DNA from: Massilia rubra
Lineage (GTDB): Bacteria; Pseudomonadota; Gammaproteobacteria; Burkholderiales; Burkholderiaceae_D
Direction of reading: 5' to 3'
Assembly (NCBI RefSeq): GCF_011682065.1
Contig: NZ_VUYU01000018.1
Span: forward strand, 1 to 64,000
DNA length: 64,000 nucleotides
The translations under genes and the position numbers were made by a program. Positions 25,351-34,055 of the stretch are shown piece after piece. The notes beneath the pieces are model-generated. The model worked only from the letters and a program-made list of their open reading frames with translations, made no database searches and was not told the DNA's origin. Numbering within the stretch: position 1 is the stretch's first letter; each line of letters opens with the position of its first letter.

Positions 25351-25614
25351 ATGACTTGTCCAAGCTGCAAATCCAAAAAAGTGCTCACCGGCCGGGTCAA
25401 GGTCAAGCTGGGCGAAGGCGGTGCGGTGAATGCCTTTTACCCGGACGGCTTGAAGCTCCTGACCTTGAAAAAGTCGGTCCCGCTGGTGCACGAGACGCTG
25501 TCCGTGTGCACGGCATGCGGCCATCTGTGGGGCCGCATCCGCCCCGCCGAGCTGGCGGCCCTGATCGAACGAAGCGGCAAGGACGAACTAAAGAAGCGCC
25601 TCGTCGACGACTGA
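25351..25614 (+). CDS. Small zinc-ribbon protein
   Basis: 87 residues with two paired-cysteine knuckles, CPSCKSKK at the start and CTACGHLWG in the middle, forming a likely zinc ribbon. Role unknown. Its 3' end overlaps the end of the convergent RND pump gene by 27 bases. Confidence 0.75.
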   Translation: MTCPSCKSKKVLTGRVKVKLGEGGAVNAFYPDGLKLLTLKKSVPLVHETLSVCTACGHLWGRIRPAELAALIERSGKDELKKRLVDD

Positions 25615-28600
25615 TTGCCGCCGCCCGGCCCGCACCGTTCCACCCCGCGCAGGCTTGTTCTTGCGCTCATACCTGTCCAGCGCAAGGTACATCGCCGGCG
25701 TCACGTACAGCGTAATCAACTGCGAAAACACCAGTCCTCCAACGACCGCAAGCCCCAGCGGCTGGCGCAGTTCCGCCCCCGCGCCCCATCCCAGCGCAAT
25801 CGGCAGGGCGCCCATCAGCGCCGCAATGGTCGTCATCATGATCGGCCGAAAGCGCAGCAGGCAGGCCTGGCGCACCGCCAGCTCCGGCGCCATGCCTTCC
25901 TCGCGTTGCAGGTGCAGGGCGAAGTCGATGATCATGATCGCGTTCTTCTTCACGATCCCGATCAGCAGCAAAATGCCGACCACCGCGATCATGGTCAGCT
26001 CCATCCCGAGCAGCCACAGGGTCAGCAGCGCGCCCACCGCCGCCGACGGCAGCCCCGCCAGGATGGTCAGCGGGTGAATATAGCTTTCGTACAGCACCCC
26101 GAGCAGGATGTAGATGACCGCCAGCGCGGCCACGATCAGCCACACCTGGCTCGATTGCGCCTCCTGGAACACGGCCGCGTCGCCGCCATAGCGTGCCACG
26201 ATCGACGCTGGCAGCTTCATCTCGCGCGCCATCGCGTCGATGGCGCCGGTGGCCTCGCCCAAGGCCACGCCCGGCCCAAGATTGAACGACAGCGTGATCG
26301 CCTGCAGCTGCCCCTGGTGGTTGACCGACAGCGGCCCAAGCGCGCGCTCCACCGTCGCAAAGCTCGACACGTTCACCAGCTCACCGGCCTTGCTGCGCAC
26401 CGACACCCGGCCCAGCGCATTCTCGAACTGGCGCTCTTCCTGCGCCGATTCCAGGATCACCGAATAGGTGGCGGCCGTGCCATAAATGGTCGCCACCTGG
26501 CGTTCGCCAAACGCCGAGTACAGCGCGCTGCGTACATCAAGCATGCGCACGCCGAGCACCGCCGCCTTGTCGCGGTCCACTTTCAAGCGCGCCTGAAGAC
26601 CGCGATTGCGCGCATCGCTGGTCACGTCGGTAAAGCGCGCATCGGCCCGCATCCGCTCCAGCAAACCGGTGGCCCATTCATCCGGACCGCCGGCCCCCAC
26701 GCTTTGCAAGGTGTACTGATAGCGGCTCTTGCTGGGCCGTCCACCGACCTGGAAATTCTGCACCGGCTTGAAATACACGCCCACGCCGGCGATCCCGCTG
26801 GTAGCGCGTTTCAGGCCCTTGACCACCTCGGCCATCGGCGCGCGCTCCCCGCGTGGTTTGAGCAGCAGGAACAAGCTGCCGTTGTTGTCGCCGCTGACCG
26901 ACGATGACACGTCGCGCACATTCGGGTCGGCCTTGACCGCCGCCGCCACCTTCATGTGCAGTGCCAGCATGGCGGACGACGAAATATCCTCCGAGGCCTC
27001 GGTCGAGACGCGGATCTGGCCCAGGTCTTCCTCCGGCAGCAGGCCCTTGGGAATGGCGATGTACAGCCCCACTGTCAGCGCCAGGATGGCCAGCGCCGCC
27101 AGCAGCACCGCGCCGCGCCGCGCGAGCGCCCGCTCGAGCGAACCGGCATAGGCGTGCTCCAGGCGCCCGAACAGGCTGGCCTTGTCGGCCACGTGCTGTT
27201 CATCGTCGTGCAGCAGGCGGCTCGCGAGCATCGGCACCAGGGTGAGCGACACCAGTGCCGACACCAGCACCGCCAGCGACACCACCACCGCGAATTCGTG
27301 GAACAGCAATCCCATCACGCCCGGCATGAAGAAAATCGGCATGAACACCGCCGCCAGCGAGATCGAAATCGACACGATGGTCAGGCTCACCTCGCGCGAG
27401 CCGGTAATGGCCGCGTCAAGCGGGCTTTTGCCGGCCTCGATATGGCGCACGATATTTTCGAGCACCACGATCGCATCGTCCACCACCAGCCCCACCGCCA
27501 GCGTGATCCCCAGCAGCGAGACGTTATTCAGGCTGTAGCCGAGCCAGTGCATCAAGAGCAGTGTCCCCAGCAGGGAGACGGGAATCGTCAGCGCCGGAAT
27601 CATGGTCGCCGCGGCGCGCCGCAGGAACAGAAAGATCACCAGGATCACCAGCGCGATGGTCAGCCCGAGCGTGATGTTCACGTCAATCATGGCCTCGCGC
27701 ACCGATACCGAACGGTCGTTGATGATGTTGACCGTGACCGATTGCGGCAGCTGCGCGCGCATGCGAGCGAGCGTCTGCTTGGCCGCATCCACCACCGCCA
27801 GGGTATTCGCATCGGGCTGGCGAAACAGTAGCAGCACGATCGAACGCTCGCCGTTGAAGCTGGTGGCCGAGCGCACCGACTGGTAGCTGTCTTCCACCGT
27901 GGCCACGTCTTCCAGCCGCACCGGCTGGCCGCCGCGCATGGCCACGATCAGGCCCGCGTAATCGGCCGCCTTGAGCAGTTGCGCGTTACCCTGGATGACC
28001 ATGTTCTGCGCCGGCCCGTCCAGCACACCGAGCGGCGAATTGGCGTTGGCTGCCTGCAGCGCAGCCGACAGTTCGTCCATCGACAGATCGCGCGCCTTCA
28101 TGCGGCCCGGATCGGCGCGCACGCGCACGGCAAAACGCTTCTGGCCCAGCACCGTCATCTGCGCCACGCCCGGCAGGCCGGACAAGGCCGGCGCGATCAG
28201 GTTTTCGGCGTAGTCGTTCAGCTCCGACAGGTCCATCGACGGCGACGTCATCTCCATCGACAGCACCGCCGCTTCGGCCGGGTTGACCTTGCGGTACGAT
28301 GGCAGCTCGGTCATCTCGCGCGGCAGTGCGCGCTGCGCCCGCAGCAGCGCCGCCTGCACGTCGACCGCAGCGGCGTTGATGTCGATGGCCGGCCCGAATT
28401 CCAAGGTCAGCGAGGTCGCGCCCAGGGTGCTGGTGGAGGTCATCAGGCTCACGCCGGCCACCGCCGAAAACTCCTTCTCCAGCGGCAGCGCCACCGACGA
28501 CGCCATGGTGTCGGGGCTGGCGCCCGGCAGGTTGGCCTGCACGTTGATCACCGGCGTGTTGTAGCTCGGTAGCGCGGACACCGGAATGAAGCGGTACGCC

Positions 28601-28680
28601 AGCAGCCCGGCAACCACCAGGCTGACCGACAGCAGCACCACCATCACCGGGCGCTCGATGCACAATGCGGACAAGTTCAT
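25588..28680 (-). CDS. RND efflux pump, inner-membrane permease
   Basis: Proton-driven HAE1-type RND transporter of 1030 residues. The start at 28680 gives MNLSALCIERPVMVVLLSV; the frame is open further upstream over the adaptor gene, but that is not coding. It has the family's twelve-helix layout with two large periplasmic loops, the AVGLVVDDAIVVLENI helix-4 motif with paired Asp, and GIVKKNAIMIIDFA near the end. The ATG overlaps the adaptor stop (ATGA). It is the last gene of the iron-box operon; no outer-membrane channel is encoded here. Closest in style to MdtB/MdtC, substrate unknown; export of the operon's product is the inference. Confidence 0.93.
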   Translation of the reverse strand: MNLSALCIERPVMVVLLSVSLVVAGLLAYRFIPVSALPSYNTPVINVQANLPGASPDTMASSVALPLEKEFSAVAGVSLMTSTSTLGATSLTLEFGPAIDINAAAVDVQAALLRAQRALPREMTELPSYRKVNPAEAAVLSMEMTSPSMDLSELNDYAENLIAPALSGLPGVAQMTVLGQKRFAVRVRADPGRMKARDLSMDELSAALQAANANSPLGVLDGPAQNMVIQGNAQLLKAADYAGLIVAMRGGQPVRLEDVATVEDSYQSVRSATSFNGERSIVLLLFRQPDANTLAVVDAAKQTLARMRAQLPQSVTVNIINDRSVSVREAMIDVNITLGLTIALVILVIFLFLRRAAATMIPALTIPVSLLGTLLLMHWLGYSLNNVSLLGITLAVGLVVDDAIVVLENIVRHIEAGKSPLDAAITGSREVSLTIVSISISLAAVFMPIFFMPGVMGLLFHEFAVVVSLAVLVSALVSLTLVPMLASRLLHDDEQHVADKASLFGRLEHAYAGSLERALARRGAVLLAALAILALTVGLYIAIPKGLLPEEDLGQIRVSTEASEDISSSAMLALHMKVAAAVKADPNVRDVSSSVSGDNNGSLFLLLKPRGERAPMAEVVKGLKRATSGIAGVGVYFKPVQNFQVGGRPSKSRYQYTLQSVGAGGPDEWATGLLERMRADARFTDVTSDARNRGLQARLKVDRDKAAVLGVRMLDVRSALYSAFGERQVATIYGTAATYSVILESAQEERQFENALGRVSVRSKAGELVNVSSFATVERALGPLSVNHQGQLQAITLSFNLGPGVALGEATGAIDAMAREMKLPASIVARYGGDAAVFQEAQSSQVWLIVAALAVIYILLGVLYESYIHPLTILAGLPSAAVGALLTLWLLGMELTMIAVVGILLLIGIVKKNAIMIIDFALHLQREEGMAPELAVRQACLLRFRPIMMTTIAALMGALPIALGWGAGAELRQPLGLAVVGGLVFSQLITLYVTPAMYLALDRYERKNKPARGGTVRAGRRQSVVDEALL

Positions 28681-29768
28681 CCCCGGCCCGCCTTGATCCG
28701 CGCGCCAGGTTTGAGATTCTGCTTGCCCTCGGTGACGATGGTTTCGCCGCCCGCAAGGCCGGTCACCGCGGCGCTCGACCCGAATCCGTGCAGCCGCTTC
28801 ACCGCCACCTGCTTCACCGTCTGGTCCGGCCCCACCACGTACACGAAGGCCCCGGCGGGACTGGTGATCATCGCCGCCTGTGGAATCACCACGGCCCCGC
28901 GCAGCGTGCTTACCGTGACCCGTGCGTCCACATACTGCCCCGGCCACATGGCGGCGTCGCCGTTCTCGAAACTCGCCTTGACCCGGATCGCGCCGGCCAC
29001 CGGATCAACGCTGTTGTCGATGAAGGTAAGCAGTCCGCTGCGTTTGTTGGCCTCGACCGCCACCGCGCCGCGCCGGTGCGCCGCCAGCAGCTCGCCAACA
29101 TGCGCTTCCGGTAGCGTGAACGTAACCGCGATCGGATCGAGCCGCGCTACCGTGACCAGCGGCGTGCCGACTTGCACCAGGCTGCCCGGATACAGCTTGA
29201 TGGCGCCGACCCGGCCCGCCATCGGCGCGCGGATCGCGTTGTAGCCGGCGTCCACCCGTACCGCCCTCAGCGCCGCCTGGTCGGCCCGCAGCAGGGCGCG
29301 CGCCGCATCGACCTCGCTGCGCAGCGTGTCCACGGCGGTGATGGCGATGAACTGCTTGTCCAGCAATTCCACGCTGCGCCGGTAGCGCTGCTCAAGGCCG
29401 GCCAGCGCCGCTTCGTCGCGCATCACCTGCGCCTGCGCGCGTTCCACGTTGGCGCGTCCGGCACGGTCGTCCAGCGAAAACAGCAACTGCCCTTCATTGA
29501 CGTACTGGCCCTCGCGGATATGCACTTGCCTGACCGTGCTGGTCGTCTGCGCATGCACGTCCACCACGCTCGTTGGCGTCACGGTGCCGGTTGCGCGCAG
29601 CACCACCGGCACGTCGCGCACCACAGGCGTGACGGTGTTGACGATGATGTCGGGCGGGGAGGGCGGCGTTGTGGCCAATGCGGCGTGCGCAGGCGTGCCC
29701 CAGAAGCGTGCCGCGCAGGCCACGGCCACCGCGCCGCACAGCATCGCGATCGCGTATTCCTTTTTCAT
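28677..29768 (-). CDS. RND efflux membrane-fusion (adaptor) protein
   Basis: 363 residues linking the RND pump to an outer-membrane channel. An N-terminal signal/anchor (about 1-30) is followed by a lipoyl half-motif, a coiled-coil hairpin (about 100-165), the second lipoyl half with GRVGAIKLYPGSLV, and beta-barrel and membrane-proximal domains. Its start overlaps the MFS gene stop and its stop overlaps the pump start, both by four bases. Tight coupling to the biosynthetic genes upstream suggests a shared product. Confidence 0.92.
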   Translation of the reverse strand: MKKEYAIAMLCGAVAVACAARFWGTPAHAALATTPPSPPDIIVNTVTPVVRDVPVVLRATGTVTPTSVVDVHAQTTSTVRQVHIREGQYVNEGQLLFSLDDRAGRANVERAQAQVMRDEAALAGLEQRYRRSVELLDKQFIAITAVDTLRSEVDAARALLRADQAALRAVRVDAGYNAIRAPMAGRVGAIKLYPGSLVQVGTPLVTVARLDPIAVTFTLPEAHVGELLAAHRRGAVAVEANKRSGLLTFIDNSVDPVAGAIRVKASFENGDAAMWPGQYVDARVTVSTLRGAVVIPQAAMITSPAGAFVYVVGPDQTVKQVAVKRLHGFGSSAAVTGLAGGETIVTEGKQNLKPGARIKAGRG

Positions 29769-30955
29769 GCGGCCTCCCGCGCGCGCGGCGCCAGGCGAAA
29801 CAGGCCGAACGCGGAGAGGAGCCCGACCGCGCAAAAAATCATCCACGGCAGCTGCGGCCATTGCTGTGCGCCGGAGAACTCGACCAGCCAACCACCGGTC
29901 ACGTTGCCGATCGCGCCGCCAAGCGCCAGGCTGAGCGAACTGAAACCGAGAAAGGTCCCCAGCGCTTGCGGATTGGCCATGCTGGCGATCAGGTTCTGCA
30001 TCGTCGGTCGCACCAGGATCGCCCCAATCGAAAACGCCGCCACGCACACCAGGAAGGCCGCAAACGTCTGCGCCAGGGCGATGGCGCCGGCGCCGAGCGC
30101 GATGATCGTCACGCCCAGCACCAGGATCTGCTGCGTCGACAGCCAGCGCTCCGCCACCCGCAGCAGGTGGTATTGCAGCAGCACTGTCAGGCCGGCGCTG
30201 AGCGCGAACATGATGCCGACGCTGTCCTGGTTTCCGCTCAGGCGCTCGGCCAGCAGCGGGAAGCTGATATTGATCTGCACCGCCACGAACCAGTAGCCCA
30301 TCATCAAGCCGGTGAACAGCAAAAAGCGGCGGTCGCGCGTCACCAGTGCGAGGCGGTGCGTCATCGGGCGCGGCGCTTCCGGACTTGCCAGCGGCGGCAG
30401 CATCCACAGGGCGATGCCGCAGTTGAGCGCAAAGCACGCCGCGGCCGCCAGGCACACGATCTGGAAGTCCACATGCAGCAGCGCCACGCCGACCAGCGGG
30501 CCGACGGTGCTGGCAATGCCGCTGACCCAGTTACTGAGCGCGTAGTAGCGCGGCCGTGTCTCTTCCGTCGTCAAGGCCGCAATCGCCGCCTGGTAGGGCG
30601 CTTCGAACAATGCGCCGCCCAGCGCCGACACCACCATCGCCACGCACAGCGTCAAGGCGTCGCCGGCGAAGGCCAGGCTGGCAAAGCCGGCGGCGCGCAG
30701 AAGCACGCCGAGGCAGATCATGGGCCGCACGCCGAAGCGGTCGGCCAGCATGCCGCCGACCAGCGCCAGGCCCTGCTGCGTTATCTGGCGCAGCGCCAGC
30801 GCGCCTCCGACCACGGCCGCCGCCATGCCGGCATTGCTGACAAAATGCACGCTCACCAGCGGCATCAGCATGGCAAAGCCGACCACCATCAGGAAGGTGT
30901 ACGCCAGCAGCGCATTGAGCCCGCGCTTGCGGACCTGGTCGGACAAAACGGTCAT
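29765..30955 (-). CDS. MFS transporter (MdtH-like)
   Basis: 396 residues, twelve predicted membrane helices. Motif A is present as GGMLADRFGVRPMI between helices 2 and 3, and the start region (LALRQITQQGLALVGGMLADRFG) strongly resembles MdtH. The start at 30955 lies inside the end of the ATP-grasp gene (4-base overlap) and its stop overlaps the adaptor gene. MFS exporters commonly carry newly made siderophores across the inner membrane, which fits the gene's place between biosynthetic enzymes and an RND pump. Confidence 0.9.
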   Translation of the reverse strand: MTVLSDQVRKRGLNALLAYTFLMVVGFAMLMPLVSVHFVSNAGMAAAVVGGALALRQITQQGLALVGGMLADRFGVRPMICLGVLLRAAGFASLAFAGDALTLCVAMVVSALGGALFEAPYQAAIAALTTEETRPRYYALSNWVSGIASTVGPLVGVALLHVDFQIVCLAAAACFALNCGIALWMLPPLASPEAPRPMTHRLALVTRDRRFLLFTGLMMGYWFVAVQINISFPLLAERLSGNQDSVGIMFALSAGLTVLLQYHLLRVAERWLSTQQILVLGVTIIALGAGAIALAQTFAAFLVCVAAFSIGAILVRPTMQNLIASMANPQALGTFLGFSSLSLALGGAIGNVTGGWLVEFSGAQQWPQLPWMIFCAVGLLSAFGLFRLAPRAREAA

Positions 30956-33027
30956 GGCGCGCGGTACAGGTAGACGGAGGTTGGATCGGCGCTGAACTGC
31001 GAGAACGGGAACGGCTCGGCGCAGACTGCGGCCACGCCGTCGCCAAGGAAGCGCGGAATGATGCCGCTGCCGGTCTGCGCATACACGATCAACGGAATGC
31101 CGCGCCGGCGCGCCGCCATCAGGATGTCGTCGAACGAGCCGTTGGACAGGGTCATGCCGGTGGCGATGATCATGTCGGCCGTCTCCAGGATCGGCAGCAT
31201 GTCGCGCGATACCTCCAGCCCGCTGTGCGTGCGTTCCATGTTGAAGTCGCACGGCAGGCAAATGCCGCCGTTTTGCGTAATGGCGTCCACCAGCGGGTTG
31301 ACCACGCCGATCAGGCCCACGCGCTGGCCCGGCTTGATCGACACCAGCGCGGCAATCGCATTGTCGCGCGCCACCGCGCGCACCGGTGGCGCACCGGCCG
31401 GCAAGGTCATGGCTTGCGCCAGCGCCGATTCGCGCGCCGGGCGCACCGCGTTCAGGTAGGCGTCGAGCGCGGCGATGCGCACCGGCAGGCGCGGATCGAC
31501 CAGCAGGTCGGCCACGCTTGATCCTGCCAGCGCCGGCGCAATCGTCGGGTCGAGCGCATCGCGTTCGATGCAGCAGGCGCCGAACGCCGCGCCCACGCGC
31601 AGCACCAGGTAGTAGTTGCGATAGGTTTGCTGGGTGCCCGGAAAACGCGTGCTTTGCGAAATCCACGACGCCCCGATCACGTGCATCGATTCCGGCGCCG
31701 GGCCGTACAGGCCGCACTGCACGTCTTCGATCAGGCCCGCCACGTTCCACGGCGCGGCCGGCTCCCTGGCGTCGCCCGCGAAACTGATCGTAACCCGGCT
31801 TAACGCCTTCTCCGCATACTTGCGCGCATCCAGGCCGTGCGGGTCGACGGCCACCACGTGGCCGAGGTAGCAGGCGTTGTCGATCGGTGCGGCCAGCTCC
31901 TTGCCGCTGGCATTGGTGATCAGCGCGCGCGCCACGTGCGGTGCGCCGGCCACGCTGTCGATGCCGGTCATGGCGCCGACCCTGCCCACGCCTGCCGGCA
32001 CGAGGAACTTGATGGCCGCGCTCTGCACACCGGTCTCCTTGCGCGTGAGGTCCGGCTGTCGCCCGAGCGCCAGGTCGACCTGGGCCGACAGGAATGCAAT
32101 GCCGGTAACCCGCTCGATCAGCTCCGCAATGTAGTTGCCGCCCGGGCGCGGATTGATTTCGACGATGCGCGGCCCCTTGCGCGTGATCTTCACCTCGGTG
32201 TGGCTGATGCCGTGGTCGAAGCCGACCGCTTCTAGCGCCGCCCTCACCAGTTCGCACACCGCGTCCGTTACGTCGCCATCGAGCCGCGCCGGGAACATGT
32301 GCCCGTCCTCGATAAAGTAGGGGAAGCCTGTCAGGCTCTTGTCGGTGATGCCGATGATGGTCGTTTGCCCGCCGAAGGTGCACGCTTCCACGCTCACTTC
32401 CTCGCCCTTCATGTATTCTTCCAGCAGCCATAGCGGCTCGCGCGCCTGCTCGCGGAAGTTGGTCGGGAATGCTTCCAGCGCCGCAAACGCCGCGTGCAGT
32501 TCCGTTTCGTCCTTGACCAGCTTGACGAAGGCGCTCGACGCCAGGTCCGATGGCTTGAGGATCAGCGGGTAGCCGATGTCGCGGGCCGCCGCGCGCGCCG
32601 CTTCCCACGAGGTTACGGCGGCAAACGCCGGATTGGGCAGGCCGGCCTTTTCCAGCGCTTCGCGCACCAGGTGCTTGCGGCGCACCATCGCCACGTTGCT
32701 GCAGAACGCCTGCGGCAGCGCCAGAGCCTGCGCCACCTGGGCCACGGTGTCGATGTAGTAGTCGCAGATGGTCACCACGCCGTCGAACTTGAGCACGCGG
32801 TGCTGGGCGTGCAAAAAGTCGATCAGCGCCGGCACGTCATTCGTTTCGGTGGTGAGCACATTGGCGGCGTGCGCCAGCACCGGATGGATCGGCGCTTCTT
32901 GCCCGTCCAGGTAGTGGGCGCGGTTGCGCGTCACAAAGGTGTAGGTGTGGCCGGCGCCGGTGATGGTGGCGGGGAAAATGCGGCCGGTGCCGCCGACCCA
33001 GCTTTCGATCATTAACAGGTGTGCCAT
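30952..33027 (-). CDS. ATP-grasp ligase fused to a DUF364-like domain
   Basis: 691 residues in two parts. Residues about 1-410 are an ATP-grasp carboxylate-amine ligase: a Rossmann-like start, then GYPLILKPSDLASS (ATP-binding lysine), EEYMKGEEVSVE and the metal-binding VEINPRPGGNYI. Such enzymes join amino acids by an amide bond through an acyl phosphate. Residues about 430-691 resemble DUF364, proposed to chelate heavy metals: GVVNPLVDAI, ADMIIATGMTLSNGSFDDIL (TLSNG at 625-629) and PLIVYAQTG. The combination suggests ligation plus metal handling. It lies 18 bases after the PLP enzyme gene in the iron-box operon. The exact product is unknown. Confidence 0.82.
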   Translation of the reverse strand: MAHLLMIESWVGGTGRIFPATITGAGHTYTFVTRNRAHYLDGQEAPIHPVLAHAANVLTTETNDVPALIDFLHAQHRVLKFDGVVTICDYYIDTVAQVAQALALPQAFCSNVAMVRRKHLVREALEKAGLPNPAFAAVTSWEAARAAARDIGYPLILKPSDLASSAFVKLVKDETELHAAFAALEAFPTNFREQAREPLWLLEEYMKGEEVSVEACTFGGQTTIIGITDKSLTGFPYFIEDGHMFPARLDGDVTDAVCELVRAALEAVGFDHGISHTEVKITRKGPRIVEINPRPGGNYIAELIERVTGIAFLSAQVDLALGRQPDLTRKETGVQSAAIKFLVPAGVGRVGAMTGIDSVAGAPHVARALITNASGKELAAPIDNACYLGHVVAVDPHGLDARKYAEKALSRVTISFAGDAREPAAPWNVAGLIEDVQCGLYGPAPESMHVIGASWISQSTRFPGTQQTYRNYYLVLRVGAAFGACCIERDALDPTIAPALAGSSVADLLVDPRLPVRIAALDAYLNAVRPARESALAQAMTLPAGAPPVRAVARDNAIAALVSIKPGQRVGLIGVVNPLVDAITQNGGICLPCDFNMERTHSGLEVSRDMLPILETADMIIATGMTLSNGSFDDILMAARRRGIPLIVYAQTGSGIIPRFLGDGVAAVCAEPFPFSQFSADPTSVYLYRAP

Positions 33028-33045
33028 GGTGTGATTACTCCCTTT

Positions 33046-34053
33046 TCAGTTGATGGATTCGGTGGCGGCGCGGCGGTTCCAGGCCATCACCGACCAGGGC
33101 AGCACAAGATCCTTGTGCGCATCGATGTGGGTGGGCGCCAGGTCATGCAGTTCCAGCGCGCCCGCGTGCTGCGCGAAGACCGCGTCCACGTAGCGATGGC
33201 CGGTATCGGGCGCGATGAACAGCACGGTGCGATCGGGGCGCAGCTGCGCTTCGCGCGCCGCCGCCAGGTAGCAGCAGCCGCTCGACAGGCCGGCGAAGAT
33301 CGCGTGCCGGCGCAGCAGGGCCACCGCGCCGGCCAGGCCGTAATCGAAGCCGATCCAGTGAATCTGGTCGTACAGCGCGTGCCGCACGTTGCGAAAGGGG
33401 ATGCCGGTGCCGATGCCGGCGATGACGATGCCGGGGTCTTCGATGTGCGCGCAGCCGAAGGTGACGCTGCCGAAGGGCTGCACGCCGATCAGTTCCACCG
33501 CGTCGTCGCTGCAGCGCAAGGCGCGCGCCAGGCCGCCGGTCGAACAACCCGAACCCACGCCGCCGACAATGGTCAGGCAGTCGGTGCCGAGCAGGCGTTC
33601 GATCTCGCTGGCGATCGGCTGGTAGCCGGCGTAGTGAATGTCGTCGTGGTACTGCTGCATCCAGTGCACGTGCGGGTTGGCCGCGCGGATGTCGGCGATG
33701 CGCGCCACGCGCAGGCTCTGGTCCATCTTCAGGGTGGCCGACGGCGGCACCTGTTCCACGTTTGCGCCGAGCAGCTGCAACTGCACCATCAGCGTCTGGT
33801 CCACCGTTTTCGAGGCGATGATGTGGCACTGCATGTCGAACTTGTGGCATGCCAGCGCAAGGGCGTACGCGTAAATGCCGCTGGAGCTGTCGAGCAGCGT
33901 GTCGCCACGCTTGACTATGCCGGTCGCCAGCAGGCGCTCCACCGCCACCAGGGTCGAATACACCTTCATCGTCTCGAAACGGGCGACGTACAGGTTGGGG
34001 CCGAGGCGTACGAAGTCCGGCGCCTTGATGGCGTCCGCAATGTGATCGAACAT
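33046..34053 (-). CDS. PLP-dependent beta-replacement enzyme (cysteine synthase/SbnA-like)
   Basis: 335 residues with the fold-type II PLP enzyme plan. Lys30 in ETMKVYST is the likely Schiff-base lysine and GGVGSGCSTGG (164-174) the phosphate-binding loop. Relatives replace the hydroxyl derivative or phosphate of serine/threonine with another nucleophile; SbnA of staphyloferrin B uses O-phosphoserine. The conserved SSGN(T/L)G loop reads SSSGIYA (56-62), with Ile at the usual Asn position, so the chemistry may differ from cysteine synthesis. It lies two bases after a GHMP kinase gene that could supply the phosphorylated substrate. Confidence 0.82.
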   Translation of the reverse strand: MFDHIADAIKAPDFVRLGPNLYVARFETMKVYSTLVAVERLLATGIVKRGDTLLDSSSGIYAYALALACHKFDMQCHIIASKTVDQTLMVQLQLLGANVEQVPPSATLKMDQSLRVARIADIRAANPHVHWMQQYHDDIHYAGYQPIASEIERLLGTDCLTIVGGVGSGCSTGGLARALRCSDDAVELIGVQPFGSVTFGCAHIEDPGIVIAGIGTGIPFRNVRHALYDQIHWIGFDYGLAGAVALLRRHAIFAGLSSGCCYLAAAREAQLRPDRTVLFIAPDTGHRYVDAVFAQHAGALELHDLAPTHIDAHKDLVLPWSVMAWNRRAATESIN

Positions 34054-34055
34054 GG

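Noticed and set aside
28677-30455. A 592-codon frame covering the RND adaptor and part of the MFS gene
   Set aside because: Only the part from 29768 is the adaptor; the upstream extension translates the MFS gene in a wrong frame and lacks any start signal.
29765-32608. A 947-codon frame suggesting an ATP-grasp/MFS fusion
   Set aside because: The first part is the ATP-grasp gene read out of frame. The MFS gene starts at 30955 with a normal 4-base overlap, so no fusion exists.
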